Part shown: positions 1 to 8,086 of the stretch, piece after piece
Numbering within the stretch: the stretch's first letter is position 1
Layout: each line of letters begins with the position of its first letter
Source of the DNA: Treponema sp.
GTDB taxonomy: Bacteria > Spirochaetota > Spirochaetia > Treponematales > Treponemataceae
Length of the DNA: 47,677 nt
Assembly: GCA_016293645.1 (NCBI GenBank)
Contig: JAEDDW010000007.1
Coordinates: 1 to 47,677 of the forward strand
Direction of reading: 5' to 3'
Position numbers and translations under genes: made by a program
The notes under the pieces: model-generated
Seen by the model: the letters and a program-made list of their open reading frames with translations, nothing else
The model's database searches: none
Told to the model about the DNA's origin: nothing

Positions 1-556
1 TCCAGAAACCGCATTCCTTGAGCATCTGCACTGTTCTTACAAGATTTGAAACCTTAGCGACATTCACCCAGCTTGATGCACCTGCACTTGTACGTGCGAT
101 GATCTCATTGTCCTTTACGTCGCTTGCGCTTCTGTGGTCTGGAATTACAAGGAGGCTTGCTCCAAACTGGTCGCATGAACGCAATATGGCACCGACGTTG
201 TGGGGATCGGTTACGCTGTCAAGAATCACGACAGTTGCATTTTCGGGGCAGACTGTAAGCCATTCCTCGATTGCAACAATGTTCTTTGCGTTTTCTTCTT
301 CACCGTCCACAACAAGGATGATTCCGCGGTGATCGCGTGACTGAGGTGGAAGCGCTGCACACATGGTATCAAGCTGCTTGCCGTCGATGAGGGAAACTTC
401 AATTCCGCCTTCCTTTGCCATGCCGATGATTTTCTTGATGCGTGGCCCTGGCTTTGAGTAATAAACGTGAGGAACGATTCCTTCAGGTTTAGAAACCGAA
501 TAGCGGCGGACCTTTTCTTCTACGCCGTGGAATCCTGTATAAATGTTCTGTGCCAT
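1..556 (-). CDS. rlmB: TrmH/SpoU-family 23S rRNA 2'-O-ribose methyltransferase, 3' part cut off by window edge
   Basis: The reading frame starts at the ATG at 554-556 (protein begins MAQNIYTGFHGVEE) and runs off the left edge, so only about 185 residues are seen. Residues 1 to about 80 form the small N-terminal substrate-binding domain typical of RlmB-like proteins (GVEE, then KPGPRIKKI and LPPQSRDHRGI). From about residue 108 the SPOUT fold begins with the diagnostic motif-1 stretch LDSVTDPHNVGAILRSCDQF, whose Asn and Arg are conserved in the family. The C-terminal SAM-binding knot lies outside the window. By family knowledge it methylates a 2'-hydroxyl in 23S rRNA; the exact target nucleotide cannot be read from the sequence. 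Its upstream side is repeat-rich DNA, with no neighbouring co-directed gene. Confidence 0.85.
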   Translation of the reverse strand, partial: MAQNIYTGFHGVEEKVRRYSVSKPEGIVPHVYYSKPGPRIKKIIGMAKEGGIEVSLIDGKQLDTMCAALPPQSRDHRGIILVVDGEEENAKNIVAIEEWLTVCPENATVVILDSVTDPHNVGAILRSCDQFGASLLVIPDHRSASDVKDNEIIARTSAGASSWVNVAKVSNLVRTVQMLKECGFW

Positions 557-630
557 AACTGTACCTTAGTTTGAAAAGTTTATGTCTGCAGAAAGCGTTG
601 CTATATCAAAGGCAGCCTATGGGATTCATG

Positions 631-734
631 TCATTGCGAGCCCTGAAAGGGCGTGGCAATCTGCATGACTTTTCTAAATTTCCAATGGATTGCTTCGTCG
701 CAGAAACCTTCAGTTTCCACTACTCGCAATGACA
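631..734. repeat. ATTGCGAG-type palindromic repeat, copy 1
   Basis: The element opens with TCATTGCGAGCCC and closes with CTCGCAATGACA. Inside are a GGCAATCTGC segment and the reverse-oriented GGATTGCTTCGTCGC. Related copies with the same words lie at 33787-33915 and 43891-44008. It is non-coding, imperfectly palindromic and sits between genes, as expected of a MITE- or REP-like repeat. Confidence 0.65.
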
Positions 735-819
735 ACTGAAAAGCAACACAATTTCCGGACATACACATTAAAAAAATAGCGCAGCAATTAGCTACGCCAT
801 CGATAAAACAAAAATTGTT

Positions 820-971
820 GATAAAAATGTGGGTCCCAGCGACGGTGTAAAGGGCAATGGACAACCTCCCGCTTCATGTAATAAAGCGCTGTGCCATGTT
901 GGCGGGCCCCTCCTTCCCCTTTCCTGCACTCGCACGCGCTTGCTACGAGCGCATGTCCCCACATTTTTATC
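820..971. repeat. 152-bp element bounded by 14-bp inverted repeats
   Basis: The left end GATAAAAATGTGGG (820-833) is the exact reverse complement of the right end at 958-971. The interior is GC-richer than its surroundings and contains a short palindromic run around GCACGCGCTTGCTACGAGCGC. No ORF in it resembles a protein. It could be a non-autonomous mobile element or a structured RNA; no second copy is in the window. Confidence 0.45.
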
Positions 972-1061
972 GTCAGTTTAGTTCTTTCCACACACGACCA
1001 AAGCAGGTGCGTATGGTCGTGCATTAACTTTTGGAATCAACTGCAAGCAATACAGCTTCCG

Positions 1062-1120
1062 CGAGTTTTGCTTGCAAAACTCGAAGAAAGAACTGAACTG
1101 ATTGAAATCAGTTCAGTTCT
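1062..1120 (-). terminator. Double-hairpin terminator of the ychJ-like gene
   Basis: Read on the minus strand, a perfect 14-bp stem AGAACTGAACTGAT/ATCAGTTCAGTTCT with a 4-base loop (1089-1120) is followed by a TTCTTC run. Next comes a second hairpin with 10-bp arms (1062-1083). The TGA stop codon (1113-1115) and the last two codons lie inside the first stem. Confidence 0.55.
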
Positions 1121-1616
1121 TTCCACAACATTGCTTGTACTTTTTACCAGAACCGCATGGACATGGTTCATTGCGGCCGATCTTTCTGCCTTCACGTACA
1201 ACAGTTGTTGGGCGCATCATGCCTTCGCTGTAAAGCCATTCGCCGTCAATTTTTCTGAAACCGCCGATTTCGTGGTGAACATCGCGCATGCCGTCAGCTG
1301 TGTATGTTGCTTCGAATTCAACGATTCCTTCGTCGTCGTTTTCTGTTCCTTTTTCTGTGCGCAGAATCTTGAGCCCATGCCATGTGCTCTTGTTGCTCCA
1401 GTCTTCAGTTGCCTTGCGATCGATTTCTGCAATCTTGTCACCTTTCTCGCAGCTGTTGATGATGAAGTCGATCTCATGCTTTACGTATGAAGTATAGCGG
1501 GCTCTCATGAGGGCTTCTGCAGTAGGAGCCTTTGTTGTTCCCTTGATGATTGGTTCGCAGCAGTCTGAATAGTTTTTGCCGCTGCCGCACGGACATAAAT
1601 CTTTATTTTCACTCAT
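1113..1616 (-). CDS. YchJ-like protein with two SEC-C zinc motifs
   Basis: This 167-residue protein has a SEC-C motif at each end: CPCGSGKNYSDCC (about residues 8-20) and EPCPCGSGKKYKQCC (about 150-164). Both supply the CxC...CC zinc ligands known from the SecA C-terminus. Between them is the NTF2-like YchJ domain: the stretch from LMRARYTSYVKHE through WHGLKI to FEATYTADG is typical of UPF0225/YchJ. Family length is about 150-160 residues, so it is intact. Its precise role is unknown; the motif suggests a zinc-stabilised surface for protein or ribosome contact. It has its own promoter (1625-1653) and ends in a strong hairpin, so it is probably monocistronic. Confidence 0.85.
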   Translation of the reverse strand: MSENKDLCPCGSGKNYSDCCEPIIKGTTKAPTAEALMRARYTSYVKHEIDFIINSCEKGDKIAEIDRKATEDWSNKSTWHGLKILRTEKGTENDDEGIVEFEATYTADGMRDVHHEIGGFRKIDGEWLYSEGMMRPTTVVREGRKIGRNEPCPCGSGKKYKQCCGKN

Positions 1617-1624
1617 AATGTCCG

Positions 1625-1653
1625 ATTATACAATTTTAATATGCCTAATACAA
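1625..1653 (-). promoter_or_regulatory. Sigma-70-type promoter for the ychJ-like gene
   Basis: On the minus strand, TTGTAT (1648-1653) and TATAAT (1625-1630) are separated by exactly 17 bases, just upstream of the ATG at 1616. Confidence 0.6.
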
Positions 1654-1724
1654 TATTCGGCATCAGGAGTTCCGTGGTTCCCAAAACTCCCAAAAATGAA
1701 AGAAATATGATATCATGGAAGAAT

Positions 1725-2708
1725 ATGAAAAACACACGCAGACTGAACAACAAACAGATTCTTCTAATGATGTTTATTCTGGCGGCAATCTTTATTGTCC
1801 TCAGTCTGTGTCTTTTTTTCTTCCGCATACTTCCAAGACTCAATTCCCAGGGCGGTTTTTTTGACACTACAGACTATGAGCGAAAACATCATATCCTTGT
1901 AGTCGGTCAGGCTGATAATTCCGCTTTCCTTAACCAGGTCTTTGAAGGAGCGTCGAGTCTTTCGGAACAGTTCAATTCCGTTGTGGAATTCAGGGCTCCT
2001 AGTCTTCAGGCGGAAAATACGTCGCTGCAGTCTCTCATTGATTATGCGGCCTGTGTCAATTGCGACGGAATCATTGCTTACGTCAATTCCCAGGTTACTA
2101 CCCTCAAAAAACCGGTCAAGGCAGACGGAACTGAAATTCCGCTCATTACCATCGGACACTATGTCGCAGAAATTCCGCAGATTTCTTTCATCGGAAACAA
2201 TTATTCCAATCTTGGCAGGCAGCTTGCCATTGAATCTGAGGAAATGGCCAAAAGAAGTGACAGGACTATTGTTGTTGTAAGCGGAAATTCATCAATCCCG
2301 AATTATGGAAACATGGTCAATAATTTTGTCACCTATTACAGAACGGCAGGAATCAAGGACTATGAAATTCTCGACAAGTCTGAAAAGGAGAACATTGAAA
2401 GGATAAAGGAAGTTCTCCGCGATCCGGAAGTCAAAAAACCTTCAATAGTCTGTCTGACGGAAGAGGATACTATAAATGTTGTTTATGTTCTTACATCATC
2501 ATCCTTTGCCCATAAGACTGAGGTTCTCGGATTTGGTGAAAATGAAACTCTTGAAATCTATCTGAAGAAAGGAATTCTCTCAAAACTTGTTTCCCTTGAT
2601 CCTGGCAAGATGGGGAGAACCGCTATGATGGAACTTTTTGAGTATCGTACCAAAGGTTATGCAAACAGCTATATAAGCGCTGATATTCGTGTAAGGACTT
2701 CAAAATGA
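1725..2708 (+). CDS. Membrane-anchored periplasmic sugar-binding protein (sensor co-receptor)
   Basis: The protein belongs to the type-I periplasmic binding fold used for ribose, xylose and galactose (VVGQADNSAFLNQVFEGA, later a VSGNSS segment and an SLDPGKMGRTAM segment). It lacks a lipobox. Instead it has one hydrophobic helix at residues 11-34, which should tether it to the inner membrane with the binding domain outside. I chose the ATG at 1725 because it opens MKNTRRLNNK just before the helix; ATG at 1707 is an alternative. The stop overlaps the next start (ATGA), so it is translationally coupled to the LytS/YesM-type kinase. By analogy with the XylFII-LytS-YesN systems of Firmicutes, it probably presents sugar occupancy to the kinase. 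The ligand is not certain. Confidence 0.75.
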   Translation: MKNTRRLNNKQILLMMFILAAIFIVLSLCLFFFRILPRLNSQGGFFDTTDYERKHHILVVGQADNSAFLNQVFEGASSLSEQFNSVVEFRAPSLQAENTSLQSLIDYAACVNCDGIIAYVNSQVTTLKKPVKADGTEIPLITIGHYVAEIPQISFIGNNYSNLGRQLAIESEEMAKRSDRTIVVVSGNSSIPNYGNMVNNFVTYYRTAGIKDYEILDKSEKENIERIKEVLRDPEVKKPSIVCLTEEDTINVVYVLTSSSFAHKTEVLGFGENETLEIYLKKGILSKLVSLDPGKMGRTAMMELFEYRTKGYANSYISADIRVRTSK

Positions 2709-4216
2709 CGGAAGGAATAATCAGCGGTTTCCTGAACAAGAGCCTTAGATGGAAGATCATGTTCAGCATAAGTTTTTTCTTTTCTTTCATAGGATCCAGT
2801 CTTCTCATAACCGTCATCATCGACCATTATGCCCTTGGCGTCATAGGAAGATCCTTCCGTTCCAATGAGGAACTGAATTCCTTTTCCAATGATATTGTTC
2901 TTACGGAAAATGCGCTGGAAACCTACATAAACTTCCGTACCTATGAAAGCATCAACAACTATTACATCGCATCCAACCGTGTCGAGTATTTCTGCCAGAC
3001 CATGCAGTCCTTTCCTTCAACAAATGAATTGAGGCACAAGGAATACATAGTCCATCAGCTTGCCCTTTCCTTTCTTCAGTCCACATCAAAGGCCGTTGCC
3101 GCCCATCGCGCCAATGCTCCGGTGAACGAAAGCTATCAGAAAAGCCTCCAGTGCTACAAGCTTCTGGTTGATGAAATCTCAAGTCTGAACATCCTTTACA
3201 TGAAGAACAATTCTTCCGTTTATAATTCAGACAGAAACAACGTAAACCTCATATTGAATTTCTATCTGGTTTTCTTTGCCCTGTTTTTTGGCTTGCTTCT
3301 TCTCATCCTCTACATGCTCATAGGCCAGATGACCAGACCTCTTGCGGAAATTTCAGATGTCGCTCTTCGCGTTGCCGAACGTGATTTCAATGTTCCGTTG
3401 TTCAAAAAGGAAAGCCATGATGAAATCGGAAACATCTGCCGTGCCTTTGATAGAATGATCATCAGCATACGTGAATACATCGACACAATCTGGGAAAAGG
3501 CCCGCACGGAAAATGAACTTCGCGAGCGTGAAATGGAGATGCGTTCACTTTATGCGGATGCGCAGCTGAAGGCCTACCAGAGCCAGATCAATCCGCATTT
3601 TCTTTTCAATACCCTCAATACTGGAGCCCAGCTTGCCATGATGGAAGGTGCCGACAAGACATGTTATTTCATCGAGCAGACATCGGATTTTTTCCGCTAC
3701 AACATCCAGCAGCAGAAGGAAGAAGCCACCATCAGTGACGAGCTTGGACTTGTGGACAATTTTGTCTACATAATGAAAGTCCGTTTTGGTCAGCGTCTGG
3801 AATTCGTAAAGGAAGTTCCTCAGGAAAATTTTCTTCAGACTCTCCCGGCCATGACTCTTCAGCCACTTGTTGAAAACTGCATCCAGCATGGACTTCAGAA
3901 TACAACAGGAAAAGTGATTCTCAAGGTTGAGCGAAACAGCGGGTTTGTGGAGATTTCCGTAAGTGACAACGGAGTCGGTTTTGATCCAAAGGTAAGGGAA
4001 AAACTTCTCGATGCCGCACGCCGTGGAATGACTCCTGAAATCGGAAACATAAAGAACGGAGAGACCAAAAAAACGGATGAGCATACGGGAATAGGACTCA
4101 TAAATGTCTTCCTACGCCTCAGGCTTTATTTTCACAGGGATGACGTTTTTGACATCGAAACAAATGAAAACGGACAGGGAACAAAATTCATAATAAGGAT
4201 ACCGGAAAATGTATAA
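2705..4216 (+). CDS. LytS/YesM-type sensor histidine kinase
   Basis: This 503-residue inner-membrane kinase has a first transmembrane helix at about 17-40 and an extracytoplasmic domain of some 140 residues. A second helix follows at about 181-205, then a HAMP linker (TRPLAEISDVALRVAERDF) and a His_kinase domain with the family-specific phospho-acceptor motif QSQINPHFLFNTLN (His near 297). The HATPase shows N box ENCIQHGL (about 390), G1 box DNGVGF (about 420) and G2 GIGLINV (about 460). It starts on an ATGA overlap with the binding-protein gene and overlaps the regulator start by 8 bases, so the three are one co-translated unit. It should autophosphorylate in response to the adjacent binding protein and pass phosphate to the REC-AraC regulator. 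Confidence 0.88.
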   Translation: MTEGIISGFLNKSLRWKIMFSISFFFSFIGSSLLITVIIDHYALGVIGRSFRSNEELNSFSNDIVLTENALETYINFRTYESINNYYIASNRVEYFCQTMQSFPSTNELRHKEYIVHQLALSFLQSTSKAVAAHRANAPVNESYQKSLQCYKLLVDEISSLNILYMKNNSSVYNSDRNNVNLILNFYLVFFALFFGLLLLILYMLIGQMTRPLAEISDVALRVAERDFNVPLFKKESHDEIGNICRAFDRMIISIREYIDTIWEKARTENELREREMEMRSLYADAQLKAYQSQINPHFLFNTLNTGAQLAMMEGADKTCYFIEQTSDFFRYNIQQQKEEATISDELGLVDNFVYIMKVRFGQRLEFVKEVPQENFLQTLPAMTLQPLVENCIQHGLQNTTGKVILKVERNSGFVEISVSDNGVGFDPKVREKLLDAARRGMTPEIGNIKNGETKKTDEHTGIGLINVFLRLRLYFHRDDVFDIETNENGQGTKFIIRIPENV

Positions 4217-5774
4217 CATTCTGACATGTGATGATGAGCAGATCGTAATTGATTCTCTTCAATTTATCATAAAGAAAAATTTCGAAGGACAGGTAAATTT
4301 ATTTTCAGCCCTTTCCGGAAGCGATGCCCTGGCCATTGCCAGCCGTGAAAAAATAGACATCATTTTCATGGACATCAACATGCCTGGAATGAGCGGTCTT
4401 GAAACCATCAGCTGCATCATGAATCTCAAACCTGAAACCGTAATAGTCGTTCTCAGTGCCTTTGATAAATTCCAGTATGCACAGGAAGCCATGAATCTTG
4501 GTGCCTACAAATACATCACCAAACCTGTAAACAGAAATGTTGTGATCCAGACTGTACGTAATGCGATGAACCTTGTGGATGAACGCCGTGGCAAGGACAG
4601 TGATGACCAGGAGCTGTTGAAAAAACTGGATACCGTTTCTCCGATGGTTGAAAGCGATTTCATCTATTCATGTATTTTCAGTTCGGAAAAGAAGGAAGAC
4701 CTTTCAAGCTATCTTGAGTATTTCAACATGTCTGTCACCAATTACTTTTTTGCCTGCATTGAAGTTCCCCACATTGATTCAAGCAATCAGTATGAAAAAT
4801 ACAACAGCATAAGGAAGCTCCTTACAGAAAAATTCAAGTGCCTCATAGGCTCATTCATGGCAAATCGTCTTGTGCTTTTCTTTTCAGTTGAAATGGAAGA
4901 TGCCTGCGATGATCTTCTTGAGGTTTTCCATACGATGGCAAAAAATATCTACGGAATCCTTTCGATGAATATAAGCCAGAAAGTCAGGATGGGTGTAAGC
5001 CGTCTTTCAGATGAACTTCTCAATGTGTCCAGTTCCTACAAGGATGCTCTTTTTGCCCTCAACTGCACGTCTCCAAACGGTGAGCTTCTTTTTGCGGAAG
5101 AGCAGACAAAGAAGACGACAGGGACCGAAAGGATCAACGAACTGCGGGAAAGAATATACAACAGACTCAGAATCGGGGATTCCGCCGGAGTTCAGTTCCT
5201 TGCAGGCCTTTTCTGCAGCGAGCAGGTTTCATGCGGTTTTGAGATGGACAAGATCAAGAGCAATGTTTTTGAACTTCTTGTAAACATCCGCAACATTACA
5301 GGTGAAATAAATTCCGGCTATGAGAATTCAGCTTTTGATTCAGCCTTTACTCTTTTGGTGGGAACGCAGGATATTTCCGTCATACAGGACTTTTTAAGCA
5401 ACCGGCTTGTGGAATGTGCTACGGCAATTGCTTCAATCAGGGAGCAGAAGGAAAATCCGGTAGTGAAAAAAATCCTCGAGTACATCGATCAGAACATGAG
5501 CCGGAATTTTTCACTGGAGGATGTAGCTGCCAGCGTGGGAGTAAGCCCATTCTACGTCAGCAAACTTTTCAAGGAAGAAATGGGAGAGACTTTTATAAAT
5601 TACGTCACTGACAGACGCCTTGACCGTACCAAAAAACTTCTTTCGGAAACTGATCTTTCCATCAAGGAGATTGCGGGGCAGACAGGGTACAGTGACCAGA
5701 ATTATTTCAGCAGGCAGTTCAAGAACAAATTCGGGATTTCGCCTACTGATTTCCGAAATTCAGCAAATACTTGA
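4209..5774 (+). CDS. YesN-type response regulator, receiver plus AraC DNA-binding domain
   Basis: This is a 521-residue regulator. Its N-terminal receiver (1-120) has acidic DDE at 8-10, phospho-acceptor Asp55 in FMDINMPGMSG, and Lys in YITKPVN. A long middle region of about 280 residues is typical of YesN proteins. The C-terminal double helix-turn-helix AraC domain (about 415-515) has the signatures FSLEDVAASVGVSPFYVSKL and GYSDQNYFSRQFKNKFG. It is the cognate regulator of the overlapping kinase gene. Likely targets are sugar-uptake genes, including the XylF-like gene 40 bases downstream, but no operator can be identified from one site. Confidence 0.88.
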   Translation: MYNILTCDDEQIVIDSLQFIIKKNFEGQVNLFSALSGSDALAIASREKIDIIFMDINMPGMSGLETISCIMNLKPETVIVVLSAFDKFQYAQEAMNLGAYKYITKPVNRNVVIQTVRNAMNLVDERRGKDSDDQELLKKLDTVSPMVESDFIYSCIFSSEKKEDLSSYLEYFNMSVTNYFFACIEVPHIDSSNQYEKYNSIRKLLTEKFKCLIGSFMANRLVLFFSVEMEDACDDLLEVFHTMAKNIYGILSMNISQKVRMGVSRLSDELLNVSSSYKDALFALNCTSPNGELLFAEEQTKKTTGTERINELRERIYNRLRIGDSAGVQFLAGLFCSEQVSCGFEMDKIKSNVFELLVNIRNITGEINSGYENSAFDSAFTLLVGTQDISVIQDFLSNRLVECATAIASIREQKENPVVKKILEYIDQNMSRNFSLEDVAASVGVSPFYVSKLFKEEMGETFINYVTDRRLDRTKKLLSETDLSIKEIAGQTGYSDQNYFSRQFKNKFGISPTDFRNSANT

Positions 5775-5816
5775 GCAAGCCTTTTAAAATCTATTTTGAC
5801 AGTGGAAGATGTAGAA

Positions 5817-6842
5817 ATGAAAAGAAAGTTTCTTTTGATCATGTCCTTGATTTTTCTGTTTATTTCCTGCAATGGAAAAAATCAGGCGGTGCAGAAAAAA
5901 AAAGGTGAAAACAAATCGATTACCGTAGGATTCTCGATTGACACTCTTGCCATAGAACGCTGGCAAAGAGATCTGGACGTATTCATGGCGGCTGTCAGAG
6001 ATCTTGATGCGCAGGTGATTGTACAGAATGCAGGCAACAGTGTCGAGGAACAGAAAAGGCAGCTCACCTATCTTATGGATCGCAATGTTGATGTCATCGT
6101 CATTCTTCCAAAGGATGCCGCTTCTCTTGTTGAGGAAATCGAAAAGATACGGGCAAAGAACATTCCGGTCATTTCCTACGACCGTCTTATCCTGAACACG
6201 GAAATCGATCTCTATGTTTCCGTAGACAGCACGAAAGTCGGATTCCTCATGGGACAGCAGATGAAATCAGTAAGCGGAACAAAAAACTGGCTGTGTATTC
6301 TTGGTCCAAAAGAAGATTTCAACATGACCATGATCCGCAACGGACTTGCAAGTTCAATAAAAAACCATGGTCCTGTAATTTCAGATATGTTCTTTACCCA
6401 GGGATGGGATTACGATCTGGCAAAACAGAAAATGATCGATGTGATTACAAGCGGCCAGATTCCCGATGCGATCATCTGCGGAAACGATGCGGTGGCTGAT
6501 GCGGTCATATCGACACTGCATGTCTATTATCCAAATGTCCACATTCCGATCTGCGGACAGGATGCAGACATTGCCGCATGTCAGAACATCACCAGGGGCT
6601 ACCAGGATTTTACTATTTATAAGCCCATCACGCTTCTAGCCCAGAAAGCTGCTGAATATGCGGTGCGTATAGCTTCCGGCGAAAGCGGTGAATCCATTGC
6701 CAGTGACGGAAAGACCATTGACAACGAAAAAGCAAAAATTCCATGCGTTCTTCTCGAGCCTGTTGTTGTTGATGCCAGAAACATTGACGAGGTGATCATC
6801 GATTCCGGTTTTCATACACACAGCGAAGTTTACATGGATTAG
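5817..6842 (+). CDS. XylF-like sugar ABC transporter substrate-binding lipoprotein
   Basis: The start at 5817 has GGAAG eight bases upstream. It gives a lipoprotein signal MKRKFLLIMSLIFLFISC, with lipidated Cys18. The mature protein follows the xylose-binding pattern: GFSIDTLAIERWQRDLDVF, QNAGNSVEEQKRQ, DVIVILPKD, PVISYDRLI and CGNDAVADAVIS. The YDRL and GNDAVA blocks are characteristic of XylF/ChvE-type pentose or hexose binders. No permease or ATPase gene follows, so either these lie elsewhere or this is a second sensing protein for the kinase encoded upstream. It is co-directed with the regulator and follows it by about 40 bases. The ligand (xylose or similar) is inferred from family resemblance. 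Confidence 0.82.
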   Translation: MKRKFLLIMSLIFLFISCNGKNQAVQKKKGENKSITVGFSIDTLAIERWQRDLDVFMAAVRDLDAQVIVQNAGNSVEEQKRQLTYLMDRNVDVIVILPKDAASLVEEIEKIRAKNIPVISYDRLILNTEIDLYVSVDSTKVGFLMGQQMKSVSGTKNWLCILGPKEDFNMTMIRNGLASSIKNHGPVISDMFFTQGWDYDLAKQKMIDVITSGQIPDAIICGNDAVADAVISTLHVYYPNVHIPICGQDADIAACQNITRGYQDFTIYKPITLLAQKAAEYAVRIASGESGESIASDGKTIDNEKAKIPCVLLEPVVVDARNIDEVIIDSGFHTHSEVYMD

Positions 6843-6857
6843 AATTGCCGATATAAT
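6829..6857 (+). promoter_or_regulatory. Promoter of the moxR-bat operon
   Basis: TTTACA (6829-6834) and a perfect TATAAT (6852-6857) are 17 bases apart. They overlap the last codons of the XylF-like gene and precede the moxR ATG at 6882 by 24 bases, with GAGGGG as ribosome binding site. Confidence 0.55.
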
Positions 6858-6881
6858 TTTCAGACAAATTGAGGGGATAAA

Positions 6882-7868
6882 ATGAACGTAATCACAAAGA
6901 CAGAACTGGACGAATGTTACAGTTACATAAAGAATTGCCGTACTGAAGTTGGCCGCCGCGTTGTCGGACAGAAAGACATTGTAGACGGAATCATAATGGC
7001 ACTCATCGCGGGAGGCCATGTCCTTCTTGAGGGTGTGCCAGGTCTTGCAAAAACTCTTGCCGTAAAAACCTTTGCCGATATTTCCGGCCTTGAGTACAGG
7101 AGAATTCAGTTTACTCCAGACCTTCTTCCTGCCGATGTAAGCGGAACTCTGATCTACGAGCAGTCAACGGGAAGATTCAACGTGAGGAAGGGACCTGTTT
7201 TCTCGAACCTTGTTCTTGCGGATGAAATCAACCGTGCTCCTGCTAAAGTCCAGTCGGCTCTTCTTGAAGCCATGGCGGAACAGCAGGTTACAATCGGAGA
7301 GAACACATACAGGCTTTCAGATCCATTCTTCGTTCTTGCCACACAGAATCCCATTGAGCAGGAAGGAACATACAATCTTCCAGAGGCGGAACTTGACCGC
7401 TTCCTCATGAAGCTCATTGTTCCTTATCCGACTCCTGAAGAAGAAATCCAGATAGTGAAGTCTGAAGGCCGTGCTGAAAAAATTCCTGTAAACAAGGTTT
7501 TCTCATCATATGCCCTCCAGAAGTGCCGCAGTGCTGTTGATGCAGTTACTGTCGATGACAAGATGCTTGCATACATTGTTTCAATCGTAAACGCAACACG
7601 CGCAAATTCAGTTCAGTCTAACAGAAAAAACGATATACAGCGCTACATTGCCTTTGGTGCATCTCCACGAGCAGGCATAGCTCTTCTTCGCTGTGCAAAG
7701 GTACACGCTCTTTTTGAGAACAGGAGTTTTGTTCTTGCGGAGGATATTCAGGCAGTTGCAAGACAGGTTCTTCGCCACCGTCTGGTTTTAAACTATGAGG
7801 CTGCCGCCGATTCGGTTACCGCCGACGACCTCATTGAAAAAATCATCGACTTCATGCCGGTACCATGA
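6882..7868 (+). CDS. MoxR-family AAA+ ATPase
   Basis: This 328-residue AAA_3 ATPase has Walker A GVPGLAKT at 51-58, Walker B LVLADE at about 110-115 followed by NRAPAKVQSALLEAMAE, sensor motif LATQNPIEQEGTYNLPEAEL, and arginine-finger and lid elements up to the C-terminal LIEKIIDFMPVP. MoxR proteins act as chaperone-like partners of the VWA and DUF58 proteins encoded beside them, often to assemble or activate periplasmic or membrane complexes. Here it heads the Bat operon, behind its own TATAAT promoter. The next gene is 218 bases away because repeat DNA occupies the gap, which is unusual since these genes normally nearly touch. Confidence 0.93.
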   Translation: MNVITKTELDECYSYIKNCRTEVGRRVVGQKDIVDGIIMALIAGGHVLLEGVPGLAKTLAVKTFADISGLEYRRIQFTPDLLPADVSGTLIYEQSTGRFNVRKGPVFSNLVLADEINRAPAKVQSALLEAMAEQQVTIGENTYRLSDPFFVLATQNPIEQEGTYNLPEAELDRFLMKLIVPYPTPEEEIQIVKSEGRAEKIPVNKVFSSYALQKCRSAVDAVTVDDKMLAYIVSIVNATRANSVQSNRKNDIQRYIAFGASPRAGIALLRCAKVHALFENRSFVLAEDIQAVARQVLRHRLVLNYEAAADSVTADDLIEKIIDFMPVP

Positions 7869-8050
7869 GAAAATCGCAAGGCGATTTTCTCCATCCAACT
7901 CTGATGAGTTGGATCGGTTTATGTAGGCCTCTATCCAACTCGTCAAAGTTGGATCGGTCTAAGTGGGGGGCGATTTTCTCGCGCTGTTCGATAGCCAGGG
8001 TGGTAGATCGTAGTCGAAACTACCCTGAAATTGCTTTTAGGACAGCCTCA
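7866..8050. repeat. Repeat cluster between moxR and the DUF58 gene
   Basis: Four palindromes are stacked here: GAAAATCGC/GCGATTTTC right after the stop codon, ATCCAACTC/GAGTTGGAT, a variant ATCCAACT/AGTTGGAT, and a second GCGATTTTC. The right part (about 7999-8050) is a decayed partial copy of the GGGGCTGTCC element. It shares the GGTGGT...ACTACC stem, the word CTTTTAGGACAGCCTC and a TAGTCGAAA loop in inverted orientation. No left terminus is found, so this copy is truncated or rearranged. Confidence 0.6.
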
Positions 8051-8086
8051 GAATAAATAATCTGGACACATGACTCGGAGTCTTTC

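Larger units (their letters stand above)
557..1088. other. Repeat-filled intergenic region
   Basis: About 530 bases between the divergent-side starts of the rlmB-like gene and the 3' end of the ychJ-like gene have no credible gene. They hold an ATTGCGAG palindrome copy (631-734), a 20-base motif CAACACAATTTCCGGACATA at 744-763 that recurs with one change near 42179, an inverted-repeat element (820-971), a hairpin with arms CACGACCA/TGGTCGTG (993-1021) and a hairpin with arms CGAGTTTTGC/GCAAAACTCG (1062-1083). The short string AGTTCTTTCCACA occurs at about 979-992 and again at 1114-1127, where it overlaps the 3' end of the neighbouring CDS. This suggests a small duplication. Confidence 0.6.

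Noticed and set aside
788..1024. Minus-strand ORF of 78 codons in the repeat region
   Set aside because: It is generated by the inverted-repeat element at 820-971, has no ribosome site and its translation resembles no protein.
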